Shown in pieces: positions 20,003 through 28,533 of a stretch of 32,567 nt of DNA (its first letter is position 1; each line of letters starts with the position of its first letter). The translations under genes were made by a program, and so were the position numbers. The notes below the pieces were generated by a model. It worked only from the letters and a program-made list of their open reading frames with translations, was not told the DNA's origin and ran no database searches. Source of the stretch: Pelosinus sp. (GTDB lineage Bacteria > Bacillota > Negativicutes > Propionisporales > Propionisporaceae); contig JAJFUN010000026.1 in the NCBI GenBank assembly GCA_021372375.1, forward strand, positions 1 through 32,567. The letters run 5' to 3'.

Positions 20003-20953
20003 ATGAATAGAAAAAAAATATGTGTATTGGTTGGTGTATTGATGTTTTGCTTTGGTATGGTAAATATTACACCTGAGGCTCAGGCGGCGCAGGCAGATAA
20101 AAAGGCTATTTTGGTGGTGAGCTTTGGGACAACCTTTGCTGATACGCGCGCGGTAACGACAGATGCGGTCGCTGATAAAATTAAAGAGGTATTTCCAGAG
20201 TATGAAGTGCGTCAGGCCTTTACCTCGCGGATTATTATTAAAAAGCTAATGGAACGTGACGGGCTGAATTTTGATACAGAAAAGCAGGCGTTAGAAAAAC
20301 TGAAGGATGAGGGTTATAGTGAAGTAGTGGTACAGCCGCTGCATATAGAAGCCGGCGATGAGTATGAAAAGGTTAGTAAGGTTGTTGAAGAGTATAAAGA
20401 AAGCGGTGTTTTTGACAAAATTGTGTTAGGGCGTCCTATTCTTTACTTTATGGGGCAAGAGGCCCGTCCGGATGATTATGCCGCTGCCATTGATGCTTTA
20501 AAAAGCCAACTGCCAAGCATCAACAAAGACCAAGCAATCGCCATTATGGGACATGGCGGTGCACATCCTTCTAATGCCGCATACGGTACATTACAGCTAA
20601 AGTTGCAGGATGCAAAAATGGATAATGTATTTGTATTTACGGTGGAAGGCTATCCTAGTTTTGAACAACTGGTGGAAAAGCTAAAGGCCAATAGTATTAA
20701 AAAAGTATATATGCTGCCTTTTTTGTTGGTTGCTGGGAGTCATGCCAACAATGATATGGCTGGTGCTGATAAGGAATCCTTTAAAAGCCGGCTGGAAGCC
20801 GCAGGGTTTCAGGTGGAAGCCTATATGCACGGCTTAGGGGAAAATGCCGGAATTCAAAATATTTATGTGCAGCATGTAAGGGATGCTATTGATGGCGCCT
20901 ATGATAAAAGTAAACGCGCCAAAGATCGTCCGGTCATTCCGGTAATTGAATAA
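20003..20953 (+). CDS. cbiK: Sirohydrochlorin cobaltochelatase CbiK with export signal
   Basis: It inserts cobalt into sirohydrochlorin, committing it to the anaerobic B12 route. The mature domain starts at AILVVSFGTTFADTRA. The candidate catalytic histidines are in IMGHGGAHPS (H184) and LLVAGSHANND (H247), which match the two active-site histidines of CbiK. H114 (QPLHIEAGDEY) is a further conserved histidine. Unusually, residues 1-28 form a signal peptide (MNRKK, a hydrophobic stretch, then PEAQA/AQA). Periplasmic CbiK forms are known in Desulfovibrio. How an exported chelatase serves a cytoplasmic pathway is unclear. It is the first gene of the operon after the riboswitch. Confidence 0.92.
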   Translation: MNRKKICVLVGVLMFCFGMVNITPEAQAAQADKKAILVVSFGTTFADTRAVTTDAVADKIKEVFPEYEVRQAFTSRIIIKKLMERDGLNFDTEKQALEKLKDEGYSEVVVQPLHIEAGDEYEKVSKVVEEYKESGVFDKIVLGRPILYFMGQEARPDDYAAAIDALKSQLPSINKDQAIAIMGHGGAHPSNAAYGTLQLKLQDAKMDNVFVFTVEGYPSFEQLVEKLKANSIKKVYMLPFLLVAGSHANNDMAGADKESFKSRLEAAGFQVEAYMHGLGENAGIQNIYVQHVRDAIDGAYDKSKRAKDRPVIPVIE

Positions 20954-20959
20954 GTAGGG

Positions 20960-21024
20960 TTGTCACGAGGACGGTTCTTTTGATACAAAGGAACGTAGTG
21001 TCAAAAGAACCGTCCTCGTGACAA
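20960..21024. repeat. Perfect 24-bp inverted repeat (REP/MITE-like hairpin)
   Basis: The left arm begins TTGTCACGAGGACGGTTC (20960-20983), and the right arm is its exact reverse complement (21001-21024), with a 17-base spacer. Sequences of the type 'GTCACGAGGACGGTTCTTTTGAC' are dispersed repeats in several anaerobic Firmicutes. It lies between cbiK and cbiL. As RNA it would form a very stable hairpin in the operon transcript without a following T-run. Confidence 0.85.
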
Positions 21025-21067
21025 CACATTTTAAGTTGCAAATTTATATAAACATATGGAGGTAATT

Positions 21068-21769
21068 ATGGCTGGAATTTTGTATGGAGTAGGTGTGGGA
21101 CCAGGAGATCCGGAGTTACTAACTTTGAAGGCAGTTGCAGTTATTAAGGAAGCAGATATTATACTTGCGCCCAAGACAGAAAAAAAAGAAGACAGTGTGG
21201 CACTAAGCATCGCCAGGCCATTTTTAAAACCCAGCGCCGAGATTGTAAAACTGGTGTTTCCTATGGTTTCTGACAGTGAAGAGCTACTTGAGGCTTGGCA
21301 GTCTAATAAAGAAGTGATTTTAGATTTATTAAAAGCGGGTAAAAAGGTAGTTTTTCTTACCTTGGGTGATCCGATGTTTTACAGTACTTATATTTATGTT
21401 TACCGCTTATTAGAAAACTGTGGTTATCCGATTGAGACTATTCCTGGGATTAATGCTTTTTGTGCCATTGGCAGTCATGTAGGGTATCCTATCGTCGATG
21501 GCGATAATGTGCTCAATATCGTACCTGCCACCATGGACGAAGAAAAGCTGGACCGGGTGCTCGAAAATGCTGACAATGTGGTACTGATGAAAGTATATAA
21601 AAATTTCCCGCAGATTGTGGCGAAATTAAAAAAATATAATCTATTAGCCGAAGCTGTAATGATTACGCGCTGCGGCTTACCGGAAGAAGAAATCGTGCGC
21701 AATTTATCAGATGTAGATACTACTAAACCGCTGAATTATCTTTCTACTATTTTGACAAAACGAGGCTAA
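21068..21769 (+). CDS. cbiL: Cobalt-factor II C20-methyltransferase CbiL/CobI
   Basis: This SAM-dependent methyltransferase adds the C20 methyl group to cobalt-factor II in the anaerobic cobalamin pathway. The tetrapyrrole-methylase signatures are LYGVGVGPGDPELLTLKA at the start, VVFLTLGDPMFYSTY, ETIPGINAFCAIGS and MITRCGLPEEEIV. The 233-residue length is normal. The frame extends 12 bases upstream to ATG 21056, but that ATG lies within the ribosome-binding site GGAGG (21058-21062), so ATG 21068 is chosen. Confidence 0.93.
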   Translation: MAGILYGVGVGPGDPELLTLKAVAVIKEADIILAPKTEKKEDSVALSIARPFLKPSAEIVKLVFPMVSDSEELLEAWQSNKEVILDLLKAGKKVVFLTLGDPMFYSTYIYVYRLLENCGYPIETIPGINAFCAIGSHVGYPIVDGDNVLNIVPATMDEEKLDRVLENADNVVLMKVYKNFPQIVAKLKKYNLLAEAVMITRCGLPEEEIVRNLSDVDTTKPLNYLSTILTKRG

Positions 21770-21790
21770 GTAAAGATATGTGTGGTGGGA

Positions 21791-21900
21791 AATCCGCTCC
21801 CTCTGGTGCTCTGCACCACTTCCCTCGGAGATGGAGGCTTTATTTGTCTCCCTCTTCGAGGGGGATGTCGCTTAAGCGACAGGGGGAGGGTTCTTAGTGG
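21791..21900. repeat. Palindromic dispersed repeat, copy 1
   Basis: It is a cluster of short palindromes: GGTGCTCTGCACC, CCCTCTTCGAGGGGG and GTCGCTTAAGCGAC, flanked by CTCCCTC and GGGGGAGG. A related, shorter unit lies at 31843-31890. It fills the gap between cbiL and the lipoprotein gene and creates a spurious upstream extension of that gene's reading frame. Confidence 0.6.
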
Positions 21901-21922
21901 CATCTGGAAAGGAAGACGGCAG

Positions 21923-22876
21923 TTGAATAAAATATTTCTTGCAGCATTACTTGGAATTTGCTTAGTGGTGTCAGGCTGCACAGGCAGCACGGAAAAGCCT
22001 AAGGCAGCAGTTGAGTTTGCTACTATTCAAGATAGTGCGGGCCGCACCGTAATATTACCCAAAAAGCCTGAGCGCATAGTCGTACTATCTACGTCGTTTT
22101 TAGACCTTTTGTATGCTGTTGACGGCAAAGCAGCTGGCCGGGTCAGCAGCAAGACAGAGCTTGTGCCTGAAGCGGCAAAGAATGTCCCGGAAGTTGGCTT
22201 TGTTTATAATGTTAACATTGAAAAACTGGTAGCACTGCAGCCTGATTTGGTTATTGCGGTGGAGGGGATGCATGAAAAACTTTTACCGACGCTAGAAAGT
22301 AATGGCATTCCGGTACTTATCGTGAAATACAAAACCCTAGAGGATACGCTAAACACGATTTCACTTTTTGGCAAGGTGGCAGGTACTGAGGAAAAGGCCC
22401 AGCAGTTGGTAGCAGACCTGCAGGGCAAGACCGCCGAAATTGTCAAAAAGGTTCCAGATGGTAAGGCGCCTAAGGCCGTTATTTTGCACGCAACAACCAA
22501 AAATGTAACAATTGAACAGGATACTACCATTGCCGGCAGTATTGCCAAAAAGCTTGGCGTCATTAATGTAGCGACAGCAGACGGCGCTATTATGAAAGAT
22601 AGTGATACCGTGCCATATAGCCTGGAAAAACTGGTGGAAAATAATCCGGACGAAATATTTGTCGTCACCATGGGCGACGTAACAGAAATAAAAAAACGCA
22701 TGAACAGTGATGTGGAAAATAGTCCGGCTTGGCAGACATTAAAGGCGGTGCAGCAGCATAAGGTTTATTTTTTGCCGTCTGAGCTGTTTTTGGTAAATCC
22801 GGGCCTGAAGATGACAACTTCGGTGGAATATATGGCCAAGCTTGCTTATCCTGAGGTATTTGGCCATGTTGAGTGA
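21923..22876 (+). CDS. btuF: BtuF-type periplasmic binding lipoprotein (cobalamin/iron-siderophore family)
   Basis: This is the substrate-binding component of the FecCD/BtuCD-type importer encoded next. The N-terminus is a lipoprotein signal ending in VVSGC with the lipid-bearing Cys at residue 19. The mature part begins with the class III binding-protein pattern DSAGRTVILPKKPERIVVL and continues with IEKLVALQPDLVIA. The frame is open from ATG 21782, but that part is repeat DNA. TTG 21923, behind AAAGGAAG and directly before the signal peptide, is the sensible start (317 residues). Its location among B12 genes suggests a corrinoid or precursor as ligand. A metal chelate cannot be excluded. 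Confidence 0.85.
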   Translation: MNKIFLAALLGICLVVSGCTGSTEKPKAAVEFATIQDSAGRTVILPKKPERIVVLSTSFLDLLYAVDGKAAGRVSSKTELVPEAAKNVPEVGFVYNVNIEKLVALQPDLVIAVEGMHEKLLPTLESNGIPVLIVKYKTLEDTLNTISLFGKVAGTEEKAQQLVADLQGKTAEIVKKVPDGKAPKAVILHATTKNVTIEQDTTIAGSIAKKLGVINVATADGAIMKDSDTVPYSLEKLVENNPDEIFVVTMGDVTEIKKRMNSDVENSPAWQTLKAVQQHKVYFLPSELFLVNPGLKMTTSVEYMAKLAYPEVFGHVE

Positions 22877-23864
22877 TAAGGTGGCTGGCCGGGGTATCGG
22901 GCGTCTGAGCGTACTAGTATTATTCCTGGTTTTGCTTATTGCCAGCTTGATAATTAGTTTGGCACTGGGGGCGGTTAAAATGCCGCTTTTGGATGTAATC
23001 AAGATTTTATGGCAGCACCCGGCAGACAGTACCAGTCAAATTATCTGGAATATCCGTTTGCCGCGTACCTTGGTAGGCGCTTTGGTAGGCATGAATTTGG
23101 CACTCGCCGGGGCCATTTTGCAGGCAGTTATGAAAACTCCTTTGGCAGATCCCCATATTATTGGTGTATCATCAGGGGCCGGTCTTACTGGAATACTCAT
23201 TTTGATTTTATTTCCGCATTATGAATATCTTATTACGCCTGCGGCGTTTGTTGGCGCAATGGGGGCGGCCGTTGTTATCTATGCAATGGCCTGGAAGGGC
23301 GGTATTCGTCCTATCCGTATTGTGCTGGCAGGTGTTGCCGTATCTGCTTTTTTAGGGGCGGGGATAGCCGGACTACTCGTGTTTTACAGTGACAGGGTGC
23401 ATGGCGCGCTCTTGTGGATGGTCGGGGGATTATCCGCCCGCAGCTGGCCGCAGTTTTATACTATTTTGCCTTACAGTATATTTGGCTTAGGCTTGGCCCT
23501 GTTTAGCGCGCGAAAACTCAATATCCTTGAACTGGGGGATGATGTAGCAGGCAGTCTTGGTCTTAGGGTTGAACAAACCCGGTTCTTTATGACCGCTGTG
23601 GCGGCGCTGCTTGCGGCGAGTGCTGTAAGCGTCGCTGGGGTGTTAGGGTTTGTCGGCCTGATTGTGCCGCATGCGGTAAGACTGGTTATTGGCGCTGATT
23701 ACCGCTATGTCCTGCCGGGCTCAGCCCTCTTAGGCGGCGTAGTTGTAGCTCTCAGTGATACGTTCGCTAGGACGATATTAGCCCCGGTTGAACTTCCGGT
23801 AGGCATTATTATGGCGTTTCTGGGTGCTCCCTTTTTCTTGTATCTTTTAAGGAAGGAGTCCTAG
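22866..23864 (+). CDS. btuC: BtuC/FecCD-family importer permease
   Basis: This is a multi-spanning inner-membrane permease of a vitamin B12/siderophore ABC importer. Family stretches include WNIRLPRTLVGALVGMNLAL, ADPHIIGVSSGAGL, the ATPase-contact region GFVGLIVPHAVRL and PVGIIMAFLGAPFFLYLL. The frame extends to ATG 22842, but ATG 22866, overlapping the binding-protein stop by 11 bases, gives a normal 332-residue protein. It ends in TAG, two bases before the ATPase start. Confidence 0.9.
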   Translation: MLSDKVAGRGIGRLSVLVLFLVLLIASLIISLALGAVKMPLLDVIKILWQHPADSTSQIIWNIRLPRTLVGALVGMNLALAGAILQAVMKTPLADPHIIGVSSGAGLTGILILILFPHYEYLITPAAFVGAMGAAVVIYAMAWKGGIRPIRIVLAGVAVSAFLGAGIAGLLVFYSDRVHGALLWMVGGLSARSWPQFYTILPYSIFGLGLALFSARKLNILELGDDVAGSLGLRVEQTRFFMTAVAALLAASAVSVAGVLGFVGLIVPHAVRLVIGADYRYVLPGSALLGGVVVALSDTFARTILAPVELPVGIIMAFLGAPFFLYLLRKES

Positions 23865-23865
23865 T

Positions 23866-24654
23866 ATGCTTGAGGCAAAACATTTATTTTTGAAGTTTGA
23901 CCAAAAACTGTTATTCCGGGATCTCAGCCTCTCAGCTAAAAAGGGTCAGATCCTAGCCATTATTGGGCCAAATGGCTCAGGCAAGAGTACGCTGTTAAAA
24001 TCTCTGGCCAGGAATTTAAAGCCGCAAGAGGGCAGTATTTTCTTAGACGGGAAAGAGCTTGCTAGTTATAGCACCGGTGAGCTTGCCTGCGCTATGACTT
24101 TTTTACCGCAAACACCAGGTGTGCCAACAGATATTACGGTCAGGGATTTAATTGGCTATGGCCGCTATCCTTATCAAAGCTGGTGGAAAAATACCAGTGG
24201 ACAGGATAAAGAGGTTGTGAACTGGGCTATAAAGGAAACAGGGGTAGCTCTCTTGGAAGCAAGGCTTGTCAGTACACTTTCAGGCGGGGAGCGGCAGCGG
24301 GTATGGCTGGCAATGGCGCTAGCGCAGCAGCCTAAGACCTTACTCTTAGATGAGCCTACTACCTATTTGGATATTTCGCATCAGCTAGAGATCTTGATGC
24401 TGATTAGGCGTTTAAATAAAGCACAGGGTATTACCGTAGTGATGGTACTGCATGAAATTAATCACGCGGCACGGTTTGCCGATATGGTTGCAGTGATGAG
24501 AGAGGGCAGCTTGTATGCGGTAGGTACACCGGAAAAGGTTGTTACCAAGGAGATGCTGCGCGAGGTTTTTCGGGTAGAGGCCGATGTGTGGCAAGACAGC
24601 AGCGGCTCGCCGGTTTGTATTGCACAGGGACTTGTTAATAGTGATAGGATTTGA
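23866..24654 (+). CDS. btuD: BtuD/FecE-type ABC ATPase
   Basis: This is the ATP-hydrolysing subunit of the importer. Walker A is GPNGSGKST (about residues 34-42), the Q-loop lies in TFLPQTPG, the signature is LSGGERQR, and Walker B is LLLDEPTTYLD with the following H-loop VLHEINHA. The 262-residue length is typical of the iron-siderophore/B12 class. It overlaps the next ATPase gene by 4 bases, so the importer and the ABC-2 system are co-translated. Confidence 0.92.
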   Translation: MLEAKHLFLKFDQKLLFRDLSLSAKKGQILAIIGPNGSGKSTLLKSLARNLKPQEGSIFLDGKELASYSTGELACAMTFLPQTPGVPTDITVRDLIGYGRYPYQSWWKNTSGQDKEVVNWAIKETGVALLEARLVSTLSGGERQRVWLAMALAQQPKTLLLDEPTTYLDISHQLEILMLIRRLNKAQGITVVMVLHEINHAARFADMVAVMREGSLYAVGTPEKVVTKEMLREVFRVEADVWQDSSGSPVCIAQGLVNSDRI

Positions 24655-25499
24655 TACCAATGATTTCAATAAATAAACTGACAAAAAAATATGGCGAGCG
24701 TACCGCGCTGGCCGAGGTTAGCCTTACCATTGGGCAAGGCGAAATTTTTGGCCTGCTTGGGCCAAATGGCGCTGGTAAAACAACGCTGATTCGTATTTTA
24801 AACCGTCTTACCGCGTTTGATAGCGGTGAAATTACCATGCAAGGCACGCCGCTTACTATGAATTCCAAGGCGCTGCAGACCGCGATTGGCCTGGTGCCGC
24901 AGCATATTAATCTGGATGGGGAACTAACAGTCTTAGAAAACCTGGAGCTGCACGGGCGGCTGTATCATTTGCCAAAGGAAGAGCGTAAGGTACGCATCAA
25001 GGAACTGCTTAGCTATGTGGAATTAGCTGATCGCGCTGATGACTTTGTGCAAAAATTATCAGGCGGGATGAAACGGCGGCTCATGATTGCCCGCGCCCTT
25101 CTTCATCAGCCGCGGCTGCTCTTTTTGGATGAACCCACAGTCGGGCTTGATCCGCAGGTGCGGCGGCGTTTGTGGGACTTGATTTTGAGCCTAAGCAGTC
25201 AGGGACTAACGGTGCTCCTTACTACTCACTATATCGAAGAAGCCGAGGCCTTATGTCAGCGGGTAGCCATAATGGAAAAAGGGCGGCTGATTGCCTGTGA
25301 TACGCCGCAGGCAATGCGCCAAAAACTTGGGACTTATGCGGTAGAGTGGGTTGATAGTGCCGGGATTAAAACTGAGTTTTTTACCGAGCGTCCTAAAGCT
25401 TTAAGCTTTATCGAGCAGCTGGCGGGAAATGCTGTTTTGCGCGACACTAACCTGGAAGATGTCTTTGTAGAGCTTACCGGAAGGAAGGTGAGCCCATGA
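24651..25499 (+). CDS. ABC-2-type transporter ATPase (CcmA/DrrA-like)
   Basis: This ATPase of the exporter-like ABC-2 class has Walker A LLGPNGAGKTT, signature LSGGMKRRL and Walker B LLFLDEPTVGLDP, followed by the DrrA/NodI-type C-terminal region ending NLEDVFVELTGRK. It overlaps both neighbours by 4 bases. Its partner permease is the next gene. The pair sits between the BtuFCD importer and cbiD. This is unexpected because the known B12 pathway needs no exporter. The substrate is unknown; candidates are a cobalt species, a corrinoid or a heme-like intermediate. Confidence 0.85.
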   Translation: MIPMISINKLTKKYGERTALAEVSLTIGQGEIFGLLGPNGAGKTTLIRILNRLTAFDSGEITMQGTPLTMNSKALQTAIGLVPQHINLDGELTVLENLELHGRLYHLPKEERKVRIKELLSYVELADRADDFVQKLSGGMKRRLMIARALLHQPRLLFLDEPTVGLDPQVRRRLWDLILSLSSQGLTVLLTTHYIEEAEALCQRVAIMEKGRLIACDTPQAMRQKLGTYAVEWVDSAGIKTEFFTERPKALSFIEQLAGNAVLRDTNLEDVFVELTGRKVSP

Positions 25500-26236
25500 T
25501 CTATGATATAATTACGGTCTGCTGGCGGGACTGGCTGGTATTAAAGCGTCGCCTGGGACGATTTATTTTGGCCCGAATGATATCGCCGATACTATACTTG
25601 GTGGCATTTGGCTGGGGGCTTGGCAGTCAGATACAAGCGTATCAGGGGCGTTATATCGATTTTGTGGTACCAGGTATTTTGGCACTCAACTCGATGCTGC
25701 TAAGTTTTAATGCGGTGGGCTCGCCGCTTAATATGAGCCGGCTTTATCATAAAACGCTCGAAGAATACCTGGTTGCGCCTATTAGCTATACTTCGTTTGT
25801 GTTTGGAAAAATTTTATCCGGTATGCTGCGCGGCTTTATTTCATCAAGTGTGATTATTCTTTTAGCCTATTTGTTTGGCGCTCATTTTAAGCTGGGCCTT
25901 GTTTTTTGGTTTGTGCTGGTGTTAAACTGTGCGTTATTTGCGGCACTCGGGTTTGTTGCTGCCATGTATATGGGCTCGCATGAGGAAATGGCCAATTTTA
26001 ATACATATGTACTGACACCGATGTCCTTTTTATGCGGTACTTTTTTTACCGCCGATAGACTGCCTGTACTCATGCAATATGTGCTTGAGGTTTTGCCGCT
26101 GACCCATACCAGTCATGCCCTAAGGCAAGCGGCAGGCAGCGGAGAACTCCTATGGAGCTCAGCGCTGGTAATGATTTTATATACTGCTGGTTTTATTGGA
26201 ATCAGCATAGTAAAAATGCGTCAGTGTAAGGAGTAG
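25496..26236 (+). CDS. ABC-2-type transporter permease
   Basis: This is a 246-residue integral membrane protein with about six hydrophobic segments and the ABC-2 family pattern (ILYLVAFGWGLGSQI; DFVVPGILALNSML; the late PMSFLCGTFFTADRLPVLMQ, then VLPLTHTSHALRQ). It is the membrane partner of the ATPase at 24651. It ends in TAG, and cbiD begins 5 bases later, so it belongs firmly to the cobalamin operon. Substrate and direction of transport are not readable from the sequence. Confidence 0.85.
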   Translation: MIYDIITVCWRDWLVLKRRLGRFILARMISPILYLVAFGWGLGSQIQAYQGRYIDFVVPGILALNSMLLSFNAVGSPLNMSRLYHKTLEEYLVAPISYTSFVFGKILSGMLRGFISSSVIILLAYLFGAHFKLGLVFWFVLVLNCALFAALGFVAAMYMGSHEEMANFNTYVLTPMSFLCGTFFTADRLPVLMQYVLEVLPLTHTSHALRQAAGSGELLWSSALVMILYTAGFIGISIVKMRQCKE

Positions 26237-26240
26237 GGAT

Positions 26241-27344
26241 ATGGAAAAAAAGGAGCTGCGTTCAGGAATTACGACAGGAACCTGCGCTGCGGCGGCAGCC
26301 CAGGCGGCAGTGCTTGCTTACTTAGGGGAAAATCCAGCTGAGGTAACGGTAGTGCTGCCTGATGAAACTACGCTTAGCGTTACTATTGCGGCCTGGCAAA
26401 AAACGGCCGCAGGCGGCAAAGCAGTTGTACGCAAGGATTCAGGGGATGATCCGGATATAACCAATGGGGTCGAAATACAGGCTGACGTTACCATAGAGAA
26501 AAATGGAGATATTGTCATTCAAGGCGGCGAGGGTGTCGGCAAAGTGACAAAGCCGGGCCTTGCTATGTCGGTAGGCGAGAGCGCTATTAATCCTACGCCG
26601 CGTAAGATGATTCGGGCGGCGGTAAAGCGGGTATTGCCGCCAGGTTATGGCGCGGCTGTTACCATTTCCATTCCTGGCGGTGAGGCGCTAGCCGCGCGCA
26701 CCTTGAACCCGGCGATGGGGGTAATCGGCGGCTTATCAATTCTCGGTACCAGCGGTATTGTACATCCAATGTCAGAAGAAGCCTTCAAAAATTCGCTAAC
26801 GCCGCAAATTAGTGTGGTCAAGGCCTTAGGGTATAGTGCGATTGTCTTTGCCCCGGGTAAAATTGGCCAGGATATTGCTGTCAACCACTGTCAGCTTCCC
26901 GCTGATGCAGTGGTACAGACTAGTAATTTTATCGGGCATATGCTGGAGGCGGCAGCCGAGTATCAAATGAAACAGGTGCTGCTGTTTGGTCATTTGGGAA
27001 AACTCTGTAAGGTTGCCGCAGGTATCTTTCATACCCATAACCGCATGGCTGACGGCCGGCTGGAAAGTATTGCCGCATATGCGGCATCAATCGGCGCCAG
27101 TCAAAAGGCGGTGCAGGAGATATTAGCTTGTACGACAACGGAGGCTGTGCTGCCGATTATAAGTGATCACAGCCTGGAAAAGGTCTATCCGCTGCTTGCG
27201 GCGCGCGCCAGCTTTCGGGCGGAGCGTTATGTATTTGGTGATCTTAAGGTAGGTACTGTGCTTGTCACGCTGCAGGGGAAAATCTTGGGGCTTGATGAAA
27301 CGGCAAAAGAAATCGGAGGCAGTTTGGGATGGAATATAAAATAA
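26241..27344 (+). CDS. cbiD: Cobalt-precorrin-5B (C1)-methyltransferase CbiD
   Basis: It methylates C1 after ring contraction in the anaerobic route. The N-terminus LRSGITTGTCAAAAAQAA is diagnostic. GGEGVGKVTKPGL, then AINPTPRKMI, and the central GGLSILGTSGIVHPMSEEA are also characteristic. The 367-residue length is normal. It overlaps cbiE by 16 bases. The C-terminal helix is made from the same DNA that starts cbiE. Confidence 0.95.
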   Translation: MEKKELRSGITTGTCAAAAAQAAVLAYLGENPAEVTVVLPDETTLSVTIAAWQKTAAGGKAVVRKDSGDDPDITNGVEIQADVTIEKNGDIVIQGGEGVGKVTKPGLAMSVGESAINPTPRKMIRAAVKRVLPPGYGAAVTISIPGGEALAARTLNPAMGVIGGLSILGTSGIVHPMSEEAFKNSLTPQISVVKALGYSAIVFAPGKIGQDIAVNHCQLPADAVVQTSNFIGHMLEAAAEYQMKQVLLFGHLGKLCKVAAGIFHTHNRMADGRLESIAAYAASIGASQKAVQEILACTTTEAVLPIISDHSLEKVYPLLAARASFRAERYVFGDLKVGTVLVTLQGKILGLDETAKEIGGSLGWNIK

Positions 27345-27955
27345 TCGTAGTAGGCATCGGTCCTGGCGGCAAAGATTATTTACTGCCTATCGCCAGTAAC
27401 GCAATTGATGAGGCTAAGGTGCTGGTAGGCAGCCGCCGGGCGCTTGAGACGCTGGCGCCCGGCGGGATTGAGACCAAAGTTATTGACCGGGAAATCACTG
27501 CGCTCTTAGATTACATAGAAGAAAAAATTAAGGTCACTTCAGTTACTGTTTTGGTATCAGGGGATCCTGGTTTTTATAGTTTGCTTGTTGCCCTTAAGGG
27601 GAGATTTCCAGTTGAGAGGTTAGTGGTCATTCCAGGCATTAGCTCAGCGCAGCTGGCGTTTGCGAGAATCTCTGAGCCTTGGCAGGATGCTCTTCTAATT
27701 AGTATGCATGGCCGGAGCGCCAGTGATGAAGCGCTCGGGTTTATCGCAGGCAAAAAGCTTGGAATTTTAACAGATGCCAACCACAATCCGGCATTTATTG
27801 CCCGTTTACTCATAAATGAGGGTTGGCCGCTAGGTACCAAGGTTTGGCTGTGCAGCGGACTTTCGTATGAAACCGAAGAAGTGCGCTCTTTGACGCTTGA
27901 TGAGACCCAAGAGATTTCGGGGTTTGAACATTCAGTAATGGTGGTGAAAGCATGA
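27329..27955 (+). CDS. cbiE: Cobalt-precorrin-7 C5-methyltransferase CbiE
   Basis: This tetrapyrrole methylase adds the C5 methyl group and works with CbiT. The start IIVVGIGPGGKDYLLP, the SAM-binding VTVLVSGDPGFYSLL and VVIPGISSAQLAFARI identify it. In aerobic organisms it is fused to the CbiT domain as CobL, but here the two are separate genes overlapping by 4 bases. It has 208 residues. Confidence 0.93.
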   Translation: MEYKIIVVGIGPGGKDYLLPIASNAIDEAKVLVGSRRALETLAPGGIETKVIDREITALLDYIEEKIKVTSVTVLVSGDPGFYSLLVALKGRFPVERLVVIPGISSAQLAFARISEPWQDALLISMHGRSASDEALGFIAGKKLGILTDANHNPAFIARLLINEGWPLGTKVWLCSGLSYETEEVRSLTLDETQEISGFEHSVMVVKA

Positions 27956-28533
27956 ATCCGCTTGGCATTCAGGATGAAGAATTTATTCGGGGTAATATCC
28001 CGATGACCAAACAGGAAGTGCGTATTTTAGCGTTAGCGAAAGCTAAAATACGTACGGGAGATGTAATCATTGATATTGGGGCAGGTACGGGTTCGCTCTC
28101 CATCGAAGCCGCTAGGCAGAGTGAGACAGGCCAGGTATATGCCATTGAACGGGAGCAGGAAGGAATTGAGCTTATTGTAAAAAATGCTGCAAAATTCCGC
28201 ACGGCAAATGTCAATCCTATTTTGGGCAAGGCGCCGCAGGCGCTTAACGGCATTCCGCGGGCAGATGTAATTTTTGTCGGCGGCAGCGGCGGTCATTTGC
28301 CAGAAATTTTACAGGCAGTTTCAGCGCTGTTAAAGATCGGCGGGCGGATGGTTATTACCGCCGTTACTATTGAAACACTGTCTACCGCGCTTTCTATCAT
28401 GCAGGCCAAAGAAGAGTTTCAGGTAGAGGCTTTTGGGGTACAGGTTACCCGTATTCGTAAAGTAAGTGCTAGCAATATGCTGCAGGCGCTAAATCCAATT
28501 TATATTATTACAGTTACAAAGGGGGAAATGTAA
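27952..28533 (+). CDS. cbiT: Cobalt-precorrin-6B C15-methyltransferase (decarboxylating) CbiT
   Basis: It methylates C15 and decarboxylates the acetate side chain at C12. The N-terminus GIQDEEFIRGNIPMTKQEVR is typical of CbiT. The class I SAM-binding motif is VIIDIGAGTGSLSIEAA, and FVGGSGGHLPEIL follows. It has 193 residues. Its stop codon overlaps the cbiF start by one base (TAATG). Confidence 0.95.
   Translation: MNPLGIQDEEFIRGNIPMTKQEVRILALAKAKIRTGDVIIDIGAGTGSLSIEAARQSETGQVYAIEREQEGIELIVKNAAKFRTANVNPILGKAPQALNGIPRADVIFVGGSGGHLPEILQAVSALLKIGGRMVITAVTIETLSTALSIMQAKEEFQVEAFGVQVTRIRKVSASNMLQALNPIYIITVTKGEM

Noticed and set aside
21782..21922. Upstream extension of the BtuF-like lipoprotein
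   Set aside because: The stretch is palindromic repeat DNA, and the lipoprotein signal begins only at TTG 21923.
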